A stretch of DNA of 58,146 bases from Actinomycetota bacterium (GCA_902810695.1 CADDYV010000017.1:1-58146), one strand, 5' to 3'; positions 7,052-16,388 are shown, numbered from the stretch's first letter. Made by a program: numbers and translations. Notes: a model not told the origin generated them from the letters alone.

Positions 7052-8689
7052 ATGCAAGCTAGAGGGAAGGAGTCCGCAGGCATGGGAAGGAGCACTGGAT
7101 TTCCCGAGGGAGTGGAGTTTACCGCCCGGATCCCGGACGAGTACGCGAGCGTCCTAACGCCGGAGGCGGTTGGTTTCGTGGCGAAGCTCGCCAGGGAGTT
7201 CACGGGCAGGGTGCACGAGCTTTTGAGAGAGCGTGCCGAACGCCAGCAGAAGATCAACGCCGGCGAGATGCCGGACTTTCTGCCCGAGACGAAGCATATC
7301 CGCGAGGGCGATTGGAAGATAGCCCCGATCCCCGACGATTTGCAGGACAGGCGGGTGGAGATCACCGGTCCGCCGGACCGCAAGATGCTCATCAACGCTC
7401 TCAACTCCGGGGCGTCGATGTACATGACCGACTTCGAGGATGCCAACTGCCCGACGTGGCACAACATGCTGGAGAGCCAGTTCAACATCCGCGATGCGGT
7501 GAACCGCACTATCACCTACGACGACCCGAACACCGGCAGGCACTACCAGCTCAACGAAGAGGTCGCCACGCTTCTGGTGCGGCCGAGGGGCTGGCACCTC
7601 TTCGAGAAGCACATGCTGGTGGACGGACGCCAGGTTCCGGCGGGCATCTTCGACTTCGCCCTCTACCTCTTCCACAATCACCGGGCGCTGATCGAGGATC
7701 TGGGGACGGGACCGTACTACTACCTGCCCAAGTTCGAGAGCCACCACGACGCGAGGCTCTGGAATGATGTCTTCGTGATGGCCCAGGACGAGCTAGGGAT
7801 ACCGCGCGGCACGATCAAGGCTACCGTCCTGATCGAGACGATACTCGCGACCTTCGAGATGCACGAGATCCTCTACGAGTTGCGCGAGCATTCATCGGGT
7901 CTCAACTGCGGGCGGTGGGACTACATCTTCTCCTACATAAAGAAGTTCCGCGAGCACGACATGCTTCTGCCGGACCGCAACACCGTGACGATGACGGTCC
8001 CGTTCATGCGGGCCTACACCCTGAACACGATCAAGACCTGCCACCGGCGGGGGGCTCACGCGATAGGGGGGATGGCAGCCCAGATCCCAATAAAAGGCAA
8101 TCCCAAGCAAAACGAAGAAGCTTTTGCCAAGGTTCGCGCCGACAAGGAGCGTGAGGCGAATGACGGGCACGACGGAACCTGGGTGGCGCATCCCGGCATG
8201 GTCCAGACGGCCAGGGAAGTTTTCGATGAAGTCATGCCCCAGCCGAACCAGATCGAGAGCAAGCCGCGCGATGACGTGCAAGTAACCGCGGCAGAGTTAC
8301 TGGAGAAGCCGGAGGGAGATATTACCGAAGCGGGCTTCAGGAACAACATCTCCGTGGGCATCCAGTACCTCGGGGCGTGGCTCGCGGGCAGGGGAGCGGT
8401 TCCGGTCTTCAACCTCATGGAAGACTCGGCAACGGCGGAGATAGCGCGCGCGCAGGTGTGGCAGTGGATCCACCACCCCAAGGGCATCCTCGATGGAAGG
8501 ACCGAGGTCACCAAGGATCTCTTCCGCAAGGTGCTCTCCGAAGAGATGGAGAAGCTGCCCAATTACGTGGACCCGGAGCGTACCAGGAACGATCCCTTCG
8601 ATAAAGCGGCAGAGCTGTTCGAGAGGATCTCAACCGACGACGAGTTCGTCGAGTTTCTGACCCTGCCCGGTTACGAGTACCTGGAGTAG
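7052..8689 (+). CDS. aceB: Malate synthase A
   Basis: Condenses glyoxylate with acetyl-CoA to give malate, the second glyoxylate-shunt step, in the cytoplasm. The 545-residue product matches the length of the A isoform (about 530). Recognisable blocks are GPPDRKMLINALNSGA, the MTDFEDANCPTW metal/substrate region, RPRGWHL, the LPKFESHHDARLWNDVF block, ATVLIETILATFEMHEILYE with the catalytic acids, and GGMAAQIPIK. The ATG at 7052 has AGGAG six bases upstream; another ATG at 7082 with AAGGAG nine bases upstream is possible. Isocitrate lyase follows 207 bases downstream on the same strand, forming a shunt locus. Confidence 0.97.
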   Translation: MQARGKESAGMGRSTGFPEGVEFTARIPDEYASVLTPEAVGFVAKLAREFTGRVHELLRERAERQQKINAGEMPDFLPETKHIREGDWKIAPIPDDLQDRRVEITGPPDRKMLINALNSGASMYMTDFEDANCPTWHNMLESQFNIRDAVNRTITYDDPNTGRHYQLNEEVATLLVRPRGWHLFEKHMLVDGRQVPAGIFDFALYLFHNHRALIEDLGTGPYYYLPKFESHHDARLWNDVFVMAQDELGIPRGTIKATVLIETILATFEMHEILYELREHSSGLNCGRWDYIFSYIKKFREHDMLLPDRNTVTMTVPFMRAYTLNTIKTCHRRGAHAIGGMAAQIPIKGNPKQNEEAFAKVRADKEREANDGHDGTWVAHPGMVQTAREVFDEVMPQPNQIESKPRDDVQVTAAELLEKPEGDITEAGFRNNISVGIQYLGAWLAGRGAVPVFNLMEDSATAEIARAQVWQWIHHPKGILDGRTEVTKDLFRKVLSEEMEKLPNYVDPERTRNDPFDKAAELFERISTDDEFVEFLTLPGYEYLE

Positions 8690-8816
8690 AGGGGGAGAGG
8701 GATAAACAACCTCCCGGACAACGCGGAGTTCCAGACCGGCGGTCAGGATACAAGGCCGCCGGCCCCCGCCCTCCTTCTGCAGAGCGCAGGCCACGTGCAT
8801 CAGGAACGAGCGTTCC

Positions 8817-8838
8817 ATATGCGCACAATATGCACATA
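8817..8838 (+). promoter_or_regulatory. Tandem 11-bp repeats upstream of aceA
   Basis: Two adjacent copies, ATATGCGCACA and ATATGCACATA, lie about 60 bases before the aceA start in an AT-rich stretch of an otherwise GC-rich gap. The direct-repeat arrangement and position suggest a regulator-binding site for the glyoxylate shunt. I recognise no specific regulator motif. Confidence 0.35.
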
Positions 8839-8896
8839 TATGAACACATAGATGCAGTTTGAAGACAAGTGATGAGCGACCGAGGAAGGAGTTGAC

Positions 8897-10177
8897 GTGG
8901 AGAACGGACACGGTTCTGTTACGGAGATAGCCCGGGAATGGAAGAGCGGGCGCTGGGAAGGGATAGAGCGGCCGTATTCGGCTGAGGATGTCCTGCGGCT
9001 TCGGGGCTCGGTCAGGATCGAGCACACCCTGGCGCGGATGGGCGCCGAGAGGTTGTGGGAGTTGATGCGGGAGAGGCCGTTTGTGCGGGCTCTCGGGGCT
9101 TTGACGGGTAACCAGGCTGTCCAGCAGGTCAAGGCCGGGCTTGAGGCCATATACGTCAGCGGCTGGCAGGTTGCGGCGGATGCGAACATTGCGGGGCACA
9201 TGTACCCCGACCAGAGCCTCTATCCGGCCAACAGCGTGCCGGATGTGGTGAGGAGGATCAACCAGGCGCTCCAGCGGGCGGACCAGATCCACCACTCCGA
9301 GGGCAAGAATTCCGTTCACTGGTTTGCGCCCATCGTGGCGGATGCCGAGGCTGGGTTCGGGGGCGCTCTAAACGTCTTCGAGCTGATGAAGGCCATGATC
9401 GAAGCCGGTGCCGCGGGTGTCCACCTCGAAGACCAGCTCTCTTCGGAGAAGAAATGCGGGCACATGGGTGGCAAGGTTCTGCTCCCCACCGCCCAGGCCG
9501 TGCGAAGTTTGATCTCCGCGAGGCTGGCAGCCGATGTCATGGGGGTGCCGACCGTTCTCATCGCGCGCACCGACGCCGACGCGGCGAACCTCATCACCTC
9601 TGATGTGGATCCCACCGACGAGCCCTTCCTTACCGGCGAGCGGACAATGGAGGGCTTCTACCGGACGAAAGCGAGCATCGAGCAGGCCATAGCCCGCGGG
9701 CTCGCCTACGCGCCGTTCGCCGACGTGGTGTGGTGCGAGACCTCGACGCCAGATATTGGAGAGGCCAGAGAGTTCGCGGAGGCTATCCACGAGAAGTTCC
9801 CCGGCAAGCTTCTGGCATACAATTGCTCCCCGTCCTTCAACTGGAGAGCCAAGCTCCCCGAGGAGGAGATTGCCACCTTCCAGGAGAAGCTGGGGGAGAT
9901 GGGCTACAAGTTCCAGTTCGTTACGCTCGCCGGATTCCACGCCCTCAACTACTCCATGTTCGATCTGGCGCGGAAGTACAGGGACTCCGGGATGGCCGCC
10001 TACACCGAGCTTCAGGAGGCGGAGTTCGCCGCAGAGAAGTACGGCTACACCGCAACCAAGCACCAGCGCGAAGTCGGCGCGGGCTACTTCGACGAGGTCG
10101 CCCAGGTCGTTGCAGGCGGTATGGCTTCCACGACCGCGCTTACCGGTTCGACCGAGGAGGCGCAGTTCAAGAGGTAG
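8897..10177 (+). CDS. aceA: Isocitrate lyase
   Basis: Splits isocitrate into glyoxylate and succinate, the first committed glyoxylate-shunt step, needed for growth on acetate and fatty acids. The 426-residue length is that of the classic short bacterial/actinobacterial form. The catalytic signature KKCGHMGGK is at 185-193 with the active-site cysteine at 187. Other typical blocks are [10 protein letters not shown] (88-97), [14 protein letters not shown] and [10 protein letters not shown]. The GTG start has AAGGAG five bases upstream. It follows aceB and is closed by a strong terminator at 10202-10239, which lies inside the convergent methyltransferase gene. Confidence 0.98.
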   Translation: MENGHGSVTEIAREWKSGRWEGIERPYSAEDVLRLRGSVRIEHTLARMGAERLWELMRERPFVRALGALTGNQAVQQVKAGLEAIYVSGWQVAADANIAGHMYPDQSLYPANSVPDVVRRINQALQRADQIHHSEGKNSVHWFAPIVADAEAGFGGALNVFELMKAMIEAGAAGVHLEDQLSSEKKCGHMGGKVLLPTAQAVRSLISARLAADVMGVPTVLIARTDADAANLITSDVDPTDEPFLTGERTMEGFYRTKASIEQAIARGLAYAPFADVVWCETSTPDIGEAREFAEAIHEKFPGKLLAYNCSPSFNWRAKLPEEEIATFQEKLGEMGYKFQFVTLAGFHALNYSMFDLARKYRDSGMAAYTELQEAEFAAEKYGYTATKHQREVGAGYFDEVAQVVAGGMASTTALTGSTEEAQFKR

Positions 10178-10184
10178 CTTTTGG

Positions 10185-11024
10185 CTATTGGCTTTCAGTG
10201 GGGGCCGGAGCAACCTCCGGCCCTTGTTTTGTGGCTTTTAGCGAGAACATGAGCGGGATGGCGCTGTCATCCTCTTTCAGGCGCCACCACCCGTCCTCGC
10301 CTTGCTCGGTGAACGGGTATATTTTCCACGCGCAGTAGGGAAACTCGTGCAGGTGCTCGATGTGCAATCCCGCTGCTATGAGGGAATTCAGGATCTCACC
10401 GAGTGAATGGTCCCAACTGTACTCTACGGAGTGGTGGTCGGCGTCGGGGTCGGCGTATGAACCGTGCGTCTCGAAGCGCAGCGGCTCCGGTCCGTGGAAG
10501 TACGGATACCTGACCCTCAGGTCCACCTCGTTCTCGTCGTCGAAGACATGGGCGAAGGGGTGAGCCTCGACTATGTAGAATACGCCGCCGGGCTTGAGGA
10601 AGTGCGAGACAACCTCGGCCCAGCGCCTCAGATCCGGCAGCCAGCTCAGCACCCCGTAAGAGGTGAACACCACGTCGAACTCGCCGCTCAGGACATCGGG
10701 GAGATCGTAGATATTCGATCGAACGAAACGCGCCGGTATGCTGGTCTCTTCGCTTAGAGCGCAGGCGAGTCTGATTGCCCGCTCCGAGAAGTCCACTCCG
10801 GTAACCTGGGCGCCCAGCCGCGCCCAGGACAGGGTGTCCATCCCGAAGTGGCACTGCAGGTGCAGAAGCGCCTTGCCGGAGACATCTCCTAGCTCTTCGA
10901 GCTCGATAGACTTCAGGCTCGACCTGCCGTTTCTAAACCCTTCCACATCATAGAAGCTGGACCTCTCGTGGATGGCCGTCCAGTTGTCCCACAGCCTGCG
11001 GTTCGAGTTCATGTATTCATCCAT
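10185..11024 (-). CDS. Class I SAM-dependent methyltransferase
   Basis: A 279-residue methyltransferase. The SAM-binding motif I is LLHLQCHFGMDTLSWARLG (about 53-71), an unusual 'hLQCHFG' form of the E/DxGxGxG loop seen in a subfamily of bacterial methyltransferases. Motif II is VTGVDFSERAI, followed by FDVVFTSYGVLSWLPD and the post-motif LKPGGVFYIVE. The substrate is unknown. The start is the ATG at 11024, with another in-frame ATG at 11012. The last 15 or so codons overlap the aceA terminator and a repeat-like stretch, so the C-terminal tail (PEVAPAPTESQ) probably arose from regulatory DNA. Confidence 0.88.
   Translation of the reverse strand: MDEYMNSNRRLWDNWTAIHERSSFYDVEGFRNGRSSLKSIELEELGDVSGKALLHLQCHFGMDTLSWARLGAQVTGVDFSERAIRLACALSEETSIPARFVRSNIYDLPDVLSGEFDVVFTSYGVLSWLPDLRRWAEVVSHFLKPGGVFYIVEAHPFAHVFDDENEVDLRVRYPYFHGPEPLRFETHGSYADPDADHHSVEYSWDHSLGEILNSLIAAGLHIEHLHEFPYCAWKIYPFTEQGEDGWWRLKEDDSAIPLMFSLKATKQGPEVAPAPTESQ
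10202..10239 (+). terminator. Rho-independent terminator of aceA
   Basis: A 9-bp perfect stem, GGGCCGGAG and CTCCGGCCC, around a CAAC loop is followed by a T-rich tail. It lies 25 bases after the aceA stop and within the 3' coding end of the convergent methyltransferase gene. Confidence 0.85.
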
Positions 11025-11208
11025 TTATGGACCCTTCCCAAAATTGTCGGGTGAGCCTGCGCAGTATAAGTTAATGCGGGCTCATTTACGCTACTTTGCT
11101 GTTCAAGCGGATAGTGAACGACAGGCACATCAGGCTTTGCAGGTGCTCCGAAGGCGGTACAATAGGTTATTATGTATGAGGCGATGAAAGAGGAAAGGAC
11201 AGCAGGCC

Positions 11209-11478
11209 ATGCTTTCGGGGCTTGAATCACCAACCCACCTGATCATCATCCTGGTGTTGCTCTTGCTGCTTTTCGGGGCCAGGCGTCTACCGGAGCTCGG
11301 CAAGGGGCTTGGCAAGGGGCTAAGAGAGTTCAAGCAGGGCATGAACTCCTCGGATGAGCCCGAAGAGAAGCAGCGGAAGGCCGTGGATAAAGGCCAGGAC
11401 GACGAGGAGTCCGAGAAGAAAGCTTCCGGCGAAGAATCCGGGCACGCGAAGGCTTCCAAGCACTCCGAGCATCAGTAG
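11209..11478 (+). CDS. tatA: Sec-independent translocase subunit TatA (copy 1)
   Basis: An 89-residue component of the twin-arginine translocation pore in the cytoplasmic membrane. A short N-terminal segment leads into one transmembrane helix (about 10-24, HLIIILVLLLLLFGA), then the FGARRLPELGKGLGKG hinge and amphipathic helix that define TatA/E, and a charged disordered tail with 'EESGHAKASKHSEH'. It is a single gene closed by a strong palindromic terminator. A second tatA lies at 57421-57666, and the solute-binding lipoprotein at 22758 carries a Tat signal that would need this machinery. No tatC or tatB is in the window. Confidence 0.93.
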   Translation: MLSGLESPTHLIIILVLLLLLFGARRLPELGKGLGKGLREFKQGMNSSDEPEEKQRKAVDKGQDDEESEKKASGEESGHAKASKHSEHQ

Positions 11479-11536
11479 CAACATCCTGCTGCGCTGATCG
11501 GGTTTATCCTTACCTGAACCTGGATGCTGACAGTTG

Positions 11537-11578
11537 AAGCGCCGTCTTTGCAAAGACGGCGCTTTGGTATATGTTTTT
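11537..11578 (+). terminator. Terminator of tatA
   Basis: A perfect 28-base palindrome (AAGCGCCGTCTTTG and its complement, 11537-11564) is followed by TGGTATATGTTTTT. It stands 58 bases after the tatA stop. Confidence 0.85.
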
Positions 11579-11619
11579 GGGGCTGTAGTAGGCAGACCTG
11601 AAGAGAATCTGGAGAGTTG

Positions 11620-13758
11620 GTGATCTACCGCAAGCAACCCAGGAAAGATGGTGGTTTGCGCCGGAAGGCAGGCAGTTTCATACCCTTCGAGGTCTGGGTT
11701 CTTGGGCTGAGCGCACTGGCAGCGGTTGTGCTGTGGCCGCTACGGGGACTCTCCGAGACGATTCCCGTGGTCCCCTTCCTGGGCGCCCTGATGTTGTTCT
11801 TCGTACCCGGCGCGCTGGCTTCGCGCTGGTTTTTCGAGGACCGCTTCCCGGGCACTACGCTGGTTCCGCTCTCCTTCGTGATCAGCGCGAGTATCTTTGC
11901 CCTTCTGGGCATCCCCATGCTCGTTACCCACCAGAAGATCGAAACCTACCTCCTGCTCTGCGGCATAGTCGTGGCCGCTTCCCTCGGGTGGGCGCTTCTC
12001 AAGGTCTTGCGCCGCAGAACAACTGCTAGCGGGTTCTCCGGCGAGCTCTCCGGGACGAGCCTGCTGTGGGTTCCTTTTCTCGCAATGGCGGCGGGGCTGG
12101 CCTACGTGTCAACCACGAAGGTGCCCCAACTCAACGACGACGTATGGAACTACACGGCGTACGTGCGGGAGCACCTGAGCGGGGGCAGGCTCGCGGTCTA
12201 CGATCCTTACTTCGGGCATAAGCTGGACGCGCTCTCGCGCGTGAAGATCAACGGCTGGCTGCTGGAGCTTGCCGGGCTCTCGAAGCTCTCCGGAGTGGAC
12301 CCCATCGTGATGGTGTTCAAGCTCCTCGCTCCGGCACTCATATTCGTGATCCTGCTCGCTTTCTACGCGCTGGGACGTGCGCTCTTCAAGAGCGAGGGGG
12401 CGGCGCTTTTCGCCGGATGTTTGTACGAGTTATTCTTCCTGACGCACCTCAGCGCCTCGCAGTTGACCTTCGGCGGGGAGTTTATCGCCCGCGTAACCGA
12501 GGACAAGTTTATGGCCCGGTTCATCTTCCTGCCGGTGGCGCTGTGCCTCGCCGTTGCCTTCCTGGAGAGCCGGAGGTGGCGCTATCTGTGGGTGTTCGGG
12601 CTCGCATGCTGGGCGGTGGTGGCGGTGCATCCGATAGGGCTGGCGATCATCGGCCTGTGCATGGCGGGCTTCGGGCTGGCGCACGTGCTTGTCAACTGGA
12701 GGAAACTGGAGGCCTGGATGCGGATGGCGGCACTCGGCGTCGCGACCGTCAGCATTATTCTCTTGCCCGGAATTTATCTTCTTCTTGCGGGTGAATCGCT
12801 GTGGTCGGTGGCGGTAACGGCGGACATAAACGGTACGCCTACCAAGGTGTTAAACAACATGGTGTTCCTCTGGCCGCAGAAAAAGCGCATAGTCACGCTC
12901 GGGCACGACCTGTACATCATGCACCCGGCGATCTTGATAGTCCCCCCGATAGCGGCCGCTTACCTCTTCGGCGTCCCGTTTTTGCTCTGGCGCATAAGGC
13001 GCAGCGTGGGGGCACAGCTTCTGTTCGGGGCGCTCGCGCTTCTGAGCGTGGTGCTCTACGTGCCCTGGATCGCCACGTTCTTCGTGGACAACATAATCGG
13101 ACCGGGGCAGCTATACCGGCTGGCCTGGCCCATACCACTCATAGCTTTCCTGACACTCGGATGGGTCGTGTGGGAGGTCATGAGCCGAGTACAGGGCTTC
13201 ATCGGCAAGAGGGTCGAGGTCATGCGGCCGGCGATGATGCTCTTGCCCCTGGCGGTGGTGCTCTCGCTCCTGGTGGTTTATACGCCGACCGCGGTCGCCG
13301 GAGCGAGAAACATCTACGCTACAAACCACCCGCCGCTGAGTATGGGATACGGCTACGATCCCGTCTTCCGGTGGATGCAGCACAACATAAAAAAGCAGAG
13401 CGTCGTGCTCGCGCCGGATCCGGAGAACATCTGCATCCCGGCCTACTCGGCGAAGCTCAACGTGGTGAGCCTGAGAGGAGCCCCGATCATAAGCCACCTT
13501 CCGGGCCTGAAGCGTCTCACCAACGGGAACATACACGTTCCCAAAAGGGATTGGGCCGTACATGACTTCTTCCATCACGGCACCAGCATGAAAGACAGAT
13601 TCCAGATACTGCGCCACTACAAGGTGGACTATGTGCTGGTCAACAAGAAGTCTTCGCTCAACGGTCAACTCTCGCATCTGAACGGTTTCAGGAGCATAGA
13701 CGTACCCAGTGAGCGGTACAGCCTCTACGCGGTGGACCGCAGCAAACTCGGTGCGTAG
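11620..13758 (+). CDS. Large multi-pass membrane protein, GT-C glycosyltransferase-like
   Basis: A membrane protein of 712 residues. A basic N-terminus (YRKQPRKDGGLRRK) precedes about twelve hydrophobic segments spread over residues 25-560, and the last 150 residues are a soluble, presumably extracellular domain. The NDDVWNYTAYVREHL loop after the fourth or fifth helix (near residue 170) carries paired acidic residues like the catalytic DD/ED loops of polyprenyl-phosphate-sugar-dependent GT-C enzymes. I infer a sugar transferase of the cell envelope, related to the DUF6541 group; the donor and acceptor are unknown. GTG 11620 lies five bases after GGAG; TTG 11617 is an alternative. It converges on the deacetylase gene, which supports a cell-surface polysaccharide role. 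Confidence 0.75.
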   Translation: MIYRKQPRKDGGLRRKAGSFIPFEVWVLGLSALAAVVLWPLRGLSETIPVVPFLGALMLFFVPGALASRWFFEDRFPGTTLVPLSFVISASIFALLGIPMLVTHQKIETYLLLCGIVVAASLGWALLKVLRRRTTASGFSGELSGTSLLWVPFLAMAAGLAYVSTTKVPQLNDDVWNYTAYVREHLSGGRLAVYDPYFGHKLDALSRVKINGWLLELAGLSKLSGVDPIVMVFKLLAPALIFVILLAFYALGRALFKSEGAALFAGCLYELFFLTHLSASQLTFGGEFIARVTEDKFMARFIFLPVALCLAVAFLESRRWRYLWVFGLACWAVVAVHPIGLAIIGLCMAGFGLAHVLVNWRKLEAWMRMAALGVATVSIILLPGIYLLLAGESLWSVAVTADINGTPTKVLNNMVFLWPQKKRIVTLGHDLYIMHPAILIVPPIAAAYLFGVPFLLWRIRRSVGAQLLFGALALLSVVLYVPWIATFFVDNIIGPGQLYRLAWPIPLIAFLTLGWVVWEVMSRVQGFIGKRVEVMRPAMMLLPLAVVLSLLVVYTPTAVAGARNIYATNHPPLSMGYGYDPVFRWMQHNIKKQSVVLAPDPENICIPAYSAKLNVVSLRGAPIISHLPGLKRLTNGNIHVPKRDWAVHDFFHHGTSMKDRFQILRHYKVDYVLVNKKSSLNGQLSHLNGFRSIDVPSERYSLYAVDRSKLGA

Positions 13759-13770
13759 AGCGCCCGACTT

Positions 13771-14487
13771 CTAAGCGGTTTCGAGCAGGTCTCCCACTGG
13801 GAGCATTTGCAGGTTCGAGTCGGAGATATGCTCCAGGATAATCGGGAGCGCCGCCAGGGTGTTTCTCCAGGAGCCGGGAGAGGCGTAGCGATCGGAGTCG
13901 TGCAGGAGGATTATGTCGCCGGCCTGCGGGTAGCCAACCTTTTCTGAGATCGAACGCGGCGTAGCCCTTCTCTCCCAGTCTCTGCCCCAGCGCGCCCAGA
14001 GTACCCGCTCCCATCCCTGGCGGGGGGCTTCCAGCCAGGACGCCAGGTTGAAGACGCCGTAGGGAGGACGGAACAATCGGGTGTCAACCTCCGCAACCTC
14101 CTCGATGATGACTCTTGCCCGGCGCATGTCCTCGACGGTCTGCGCTGGCGTCAGGCGCAGGTGGTTGCGGTGTCTGTAGCAGTGGACTCCGATATCGTGT
14201 CCGCGGGAGGCGACCTCCCGGAGCCTGGCCGGGGCGCGCTCTACCTGTTCCCCCACGGCGAAGAAGGTCGCCTGGATCCCGGCTTCATCCAGCAGATCCA
14301 GGAACTCCTCCGTGCCGACGTCCGGGCCATCATCGAAGGTCAGCGCCACCGCCGCCTTCCTGTCCGCTCCGGCGCGCGTGATCGCGGGGAAAAAGAGTCT
14401 CCCGGCTGGCATAAAGGAGACCGCAGGGGCCGAGTAAACAGCCAGAAGCGATGAAGCGAGGATCAGAGTTTGCCGAGTGGCACGCAT
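13771..14487 (-). CDS. Polysaccharide deacetylase (NodB/CE4)
   Basis: A 238-residue exported carbohydrate esterase that removes N-acetyl or O-acetyl groups from a surface glycan. The N-terminus (1-23) is a signal peptide or anchor. The CE4 motifs are complete: TFDDGPD (50-56, catalytic base and metal Asp), H102-x3-H106 (metal histidines), RPPYG (140-144) and LLHDSD near 210. It therefore looks active. The start codon overlaps the 3' end of the upstream glycosyltransferase gene by 25 bases, so the two are coupled. That partner carries a degenerate copy of this same fold at its C-terminus. Confidence 0.93.
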   Translation of the reverse strand: MRATRQTLILASSLLAVYSAPAVSFMPAGRLFFPAITRAGADRKAAVALTFDDGPDVGTEEFLDLLDEAGIQATFFAVGEQVERAPARLREVASRGHDIGVHCYRHRNHLRLTPAQTVEDMRRARVIIEEVAEVDTRLFRPPYGVFNLASWLEAPRQGWERVLWARWGRDWERRATPRSISEKVGYPQAGDIILLHDSDRYASPGSWRNTLAALPIILEHISDSNLQMLPVGDLLETA

Positions 14488-16199
14488 CTTAGCCCTTCGC
14501 CTCGTATCTCCCGCACCGTGCGCGCGAGTTTATCCCGCGCCGCCTGTGGGTTGCGTCCGGAGGTCTCTACGACCAGCAACCCGTTTTGCGGCTCTCCCTG
14601 GACGCTTTGCTCCGGCATGACCGGACGGCTGTGGGGTGGAGCGTCTGCAAAGGCAGCCAGGTTCGTCCGCGGAGCTGGAAGAAAATACTTTGGGGAGGTG
14701 CCTGTGGCGCGTCGAATTTCTGTCGCTGCCGTTTTGGCTTTCTGGCGATCTTTCCACGGCACCGAGAACTCCCCAGAGTCTCCGGCTACCCCGAAGGTGA
14801 TGCCTCTGGCCGGACGTAGCCCTCTGGCTCCACGCGCATCGGCGAAGATGGTAACCGGTACTCTTTCCTTCCGTGCCTGATTTTCGATGGCGGAAGCCGC
14901 TGCCGGATCTTCTACTCTGACTGCGAGCGCGACTTCTCCGGGCGGGGGATCGTCGCCTGGAACTTTGAGGTTGAGCGCCTCGGTGGCGACCGCCGCCCCA
15001 GAAGAAGCGAAGGCCAGCCAGATGAAAAGCACGACCACCAGCGGCGCGAAAACCAGCCGGAGACTTAAGCGTCTTGATGCTCTCTGGAGTGTCACAGGTT
15101 GCCGTTCGTTCTGGAAAAAGGGTTCAACGGCTGCGACGAGACTTTGGGGGCAGGGTTCGTTCCGAGGTGCTGGAAGTGAGATTTCGCCTCTCACGGCGGA
15201 TCTCAGATAGCCTGTGAGATCCTCGGCGGTATGCAGCCATCGGGCGACTCCCGACCGCTCCATAGTGAGCGAGTTGAGCTCTCCGTGGCCGAGGATGGGG
15301 TTGTATATGAGGATCGGGAGCCCCATCTCTATGGCCTCCAGGCAGGTCATTCCGCCGGCGTTCTGGATCAGGCAGTCCGAGGCGGACATGAGGGCCGGCA
15401 TGTTCTCCACCCAGCCCAGGACCTGAACGTTCTCGAAAGAGGGAGCGATCCTCTCTTCGAGGCGTTTTTTTAGTCCACTATTGTTGCCGGCTACGACGAC
15501 CGTGTACGCACCTGCCTCGGCTGCGCATCGGGCCATGCCTTCTACATCACCGATGCCCCACGCGCCGCCCACCACGAGCGCCACGAAGTCGTCGGGGGGC
15601 AGCCCCAGTTCTTCACGCGCTTCTTCACGCGGGGGCGCGTGGTGGAACTCCGGGGCGATCGGAAACCGTATCGGAACGGAGTTCCCGCCAGCGGTCTCAG
15701 CCAGCTCCGAAGAGCATTCGGAAACAACCAGGTGGAGATCGGTGTTCGGCGATATCCAGAGCGGATGCACCCCGTAGTCGGAGATGACCGCCACTACCGG
15801 GGCTCGCAGCCGCCCGTCTTTGCGCAGGCGCCCGAGGGCTGCGGTAACCAGCGGGTACGTGGAGATCACCAGGTCGGGAGCGTCCTTGCTCAGAACTTTC
15901 CTGTGCAACCTGCCGGCGTATAGCGAGCCCATGAGCACCCTCACGGTCGCCGCGCCGATTTTGTGTGAGGTAAAGGCGAAGACGGTAGCCAGGGATCTCG
16001 GCTCGTGCTGCACCTGGCTGCAGTATCCGCGGACTAGCATCCAGTTCAGAGTGCGGCTCATCGCCTGCAGGCCGTCGGATATCGTCGCGTCGTATCCCGC
16101 CCGCTCCAGCTCCGAGCGCACCGCCCGGCCAGCAGCTTCATGCCCCCCGCCCACGGAGGCTGTCAGAATGAGAATCTTGTTGGCGGCTTTATTCGCCAT
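14463..16199 (-). CDS. MGDG-synthase/MurG-like glycosyltransferase fused to a degenerate NodB domain
   Basis: A 578-residue protein. Residues 1-365 are a GT-B glycosyltransferase of the UgtP/MGDG-synthase/MurG type: SVGGGHEAAGRAV (15-27) in the acceptor domain, VVVAGNNSGLKKRLEE and LIQNAGGMTCLEAIEMGLP (278-295) in the donor domain. Residues 381-400 are one transmembrane helix. Residues 422-578 keep the outline of a polysaccharide-deacetylase fold, but the catalytic motifs are gone: AVRVEDP replaces TFDDGP, LPAPR replaces RPPYG, and VVETS replaces LLHDS. The first domain would be cytosolic and the last extracytoplasmic. Its donor and lipid acceptor are unknown. It shares an operon with an intact deacetylase. 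Confidence 0.85.
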   Translation of the reverse strand: MANKAANKILILTASVGGGHEAAGRAVRSELERAGYDATISDGLQAMSRTLNWMLVRGYCSQVQHEPRSLATVFAFTSHKIGAATVRVLMGSLYAGRLHRKVLSKDAPDLVISTYPLVTAALGRLRKDGRLRAPVVAVISDYGVHPLWISPNTDLHLVVSECSSELAETAGGNSVPIRFPIAPEFHHAPPREEAREELGLPPDDFVALVVGGAWGIGDVEGMARCAAEAGAYTVVVAGNNSGLKKRLEERIAPSFENVQVLGWVENMPALMSASDCLIQNAGGMTCLEAIEMGLPILIYNPILGHGELNSLTMERSGVARWLHTAEDLTGYLRSAVRGEISLPAPRNEPCPQSLVAAVEPFFQNERQPVTLQRASRRLSLRLVFAPLVVVLFIWLAFASSGAAVATEALNLKVPGDDPPPGEVALAVRVEDPAAASAIENQARKERVPVTIFADARGARGLRPARGITFGVAGDSGEFSVPWKDRQKAKTAATEIRRATGTSPKYFLPAPRTNLAAFADAPPHSRPVMPEQSVQGEPQNGLLVVETSGRNPQAARDKLARTVREIRGEGLRCVPLGKL

Positions 16200-16327
16200 G
16201 AGCCAGGGTTCGCCTCGATCCAGTCAGTACCCACTCTGCAAGGACATCATTTTATAACTTTCCGCCCGAGGCGCGGATGAGATCGGGATTCAGGGCGTTG
16301 CGGGGACGAGCGCAGACATTCGCAAGT

Positions 16328-16358
16328 AAAAAGAGCGGCGGGTAGATCCCGCCGCTCT
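16328..16358 (-). terminator. Terminator of the SDR gene at 16389
   Basis: An 11-bp perfect stem (AGAGCGGCGGG and CCCGCCGCTCT, loop of 5) is followed on the minus strand by TTTTTAC. It lies 30 bases after the stop. Confidence 0.88.
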
Positions 16359-16388
16359 CATCGCCAGCGTCGAAAGACGACCTGCTTC

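Noticed and set aside
12801-13565. 254-codon plus-strand ORF inside the GT-C-like gene
   Set aside because: It overlaps the larger membrane protein in another frame, has a low-complexity basic composition and no motifs.
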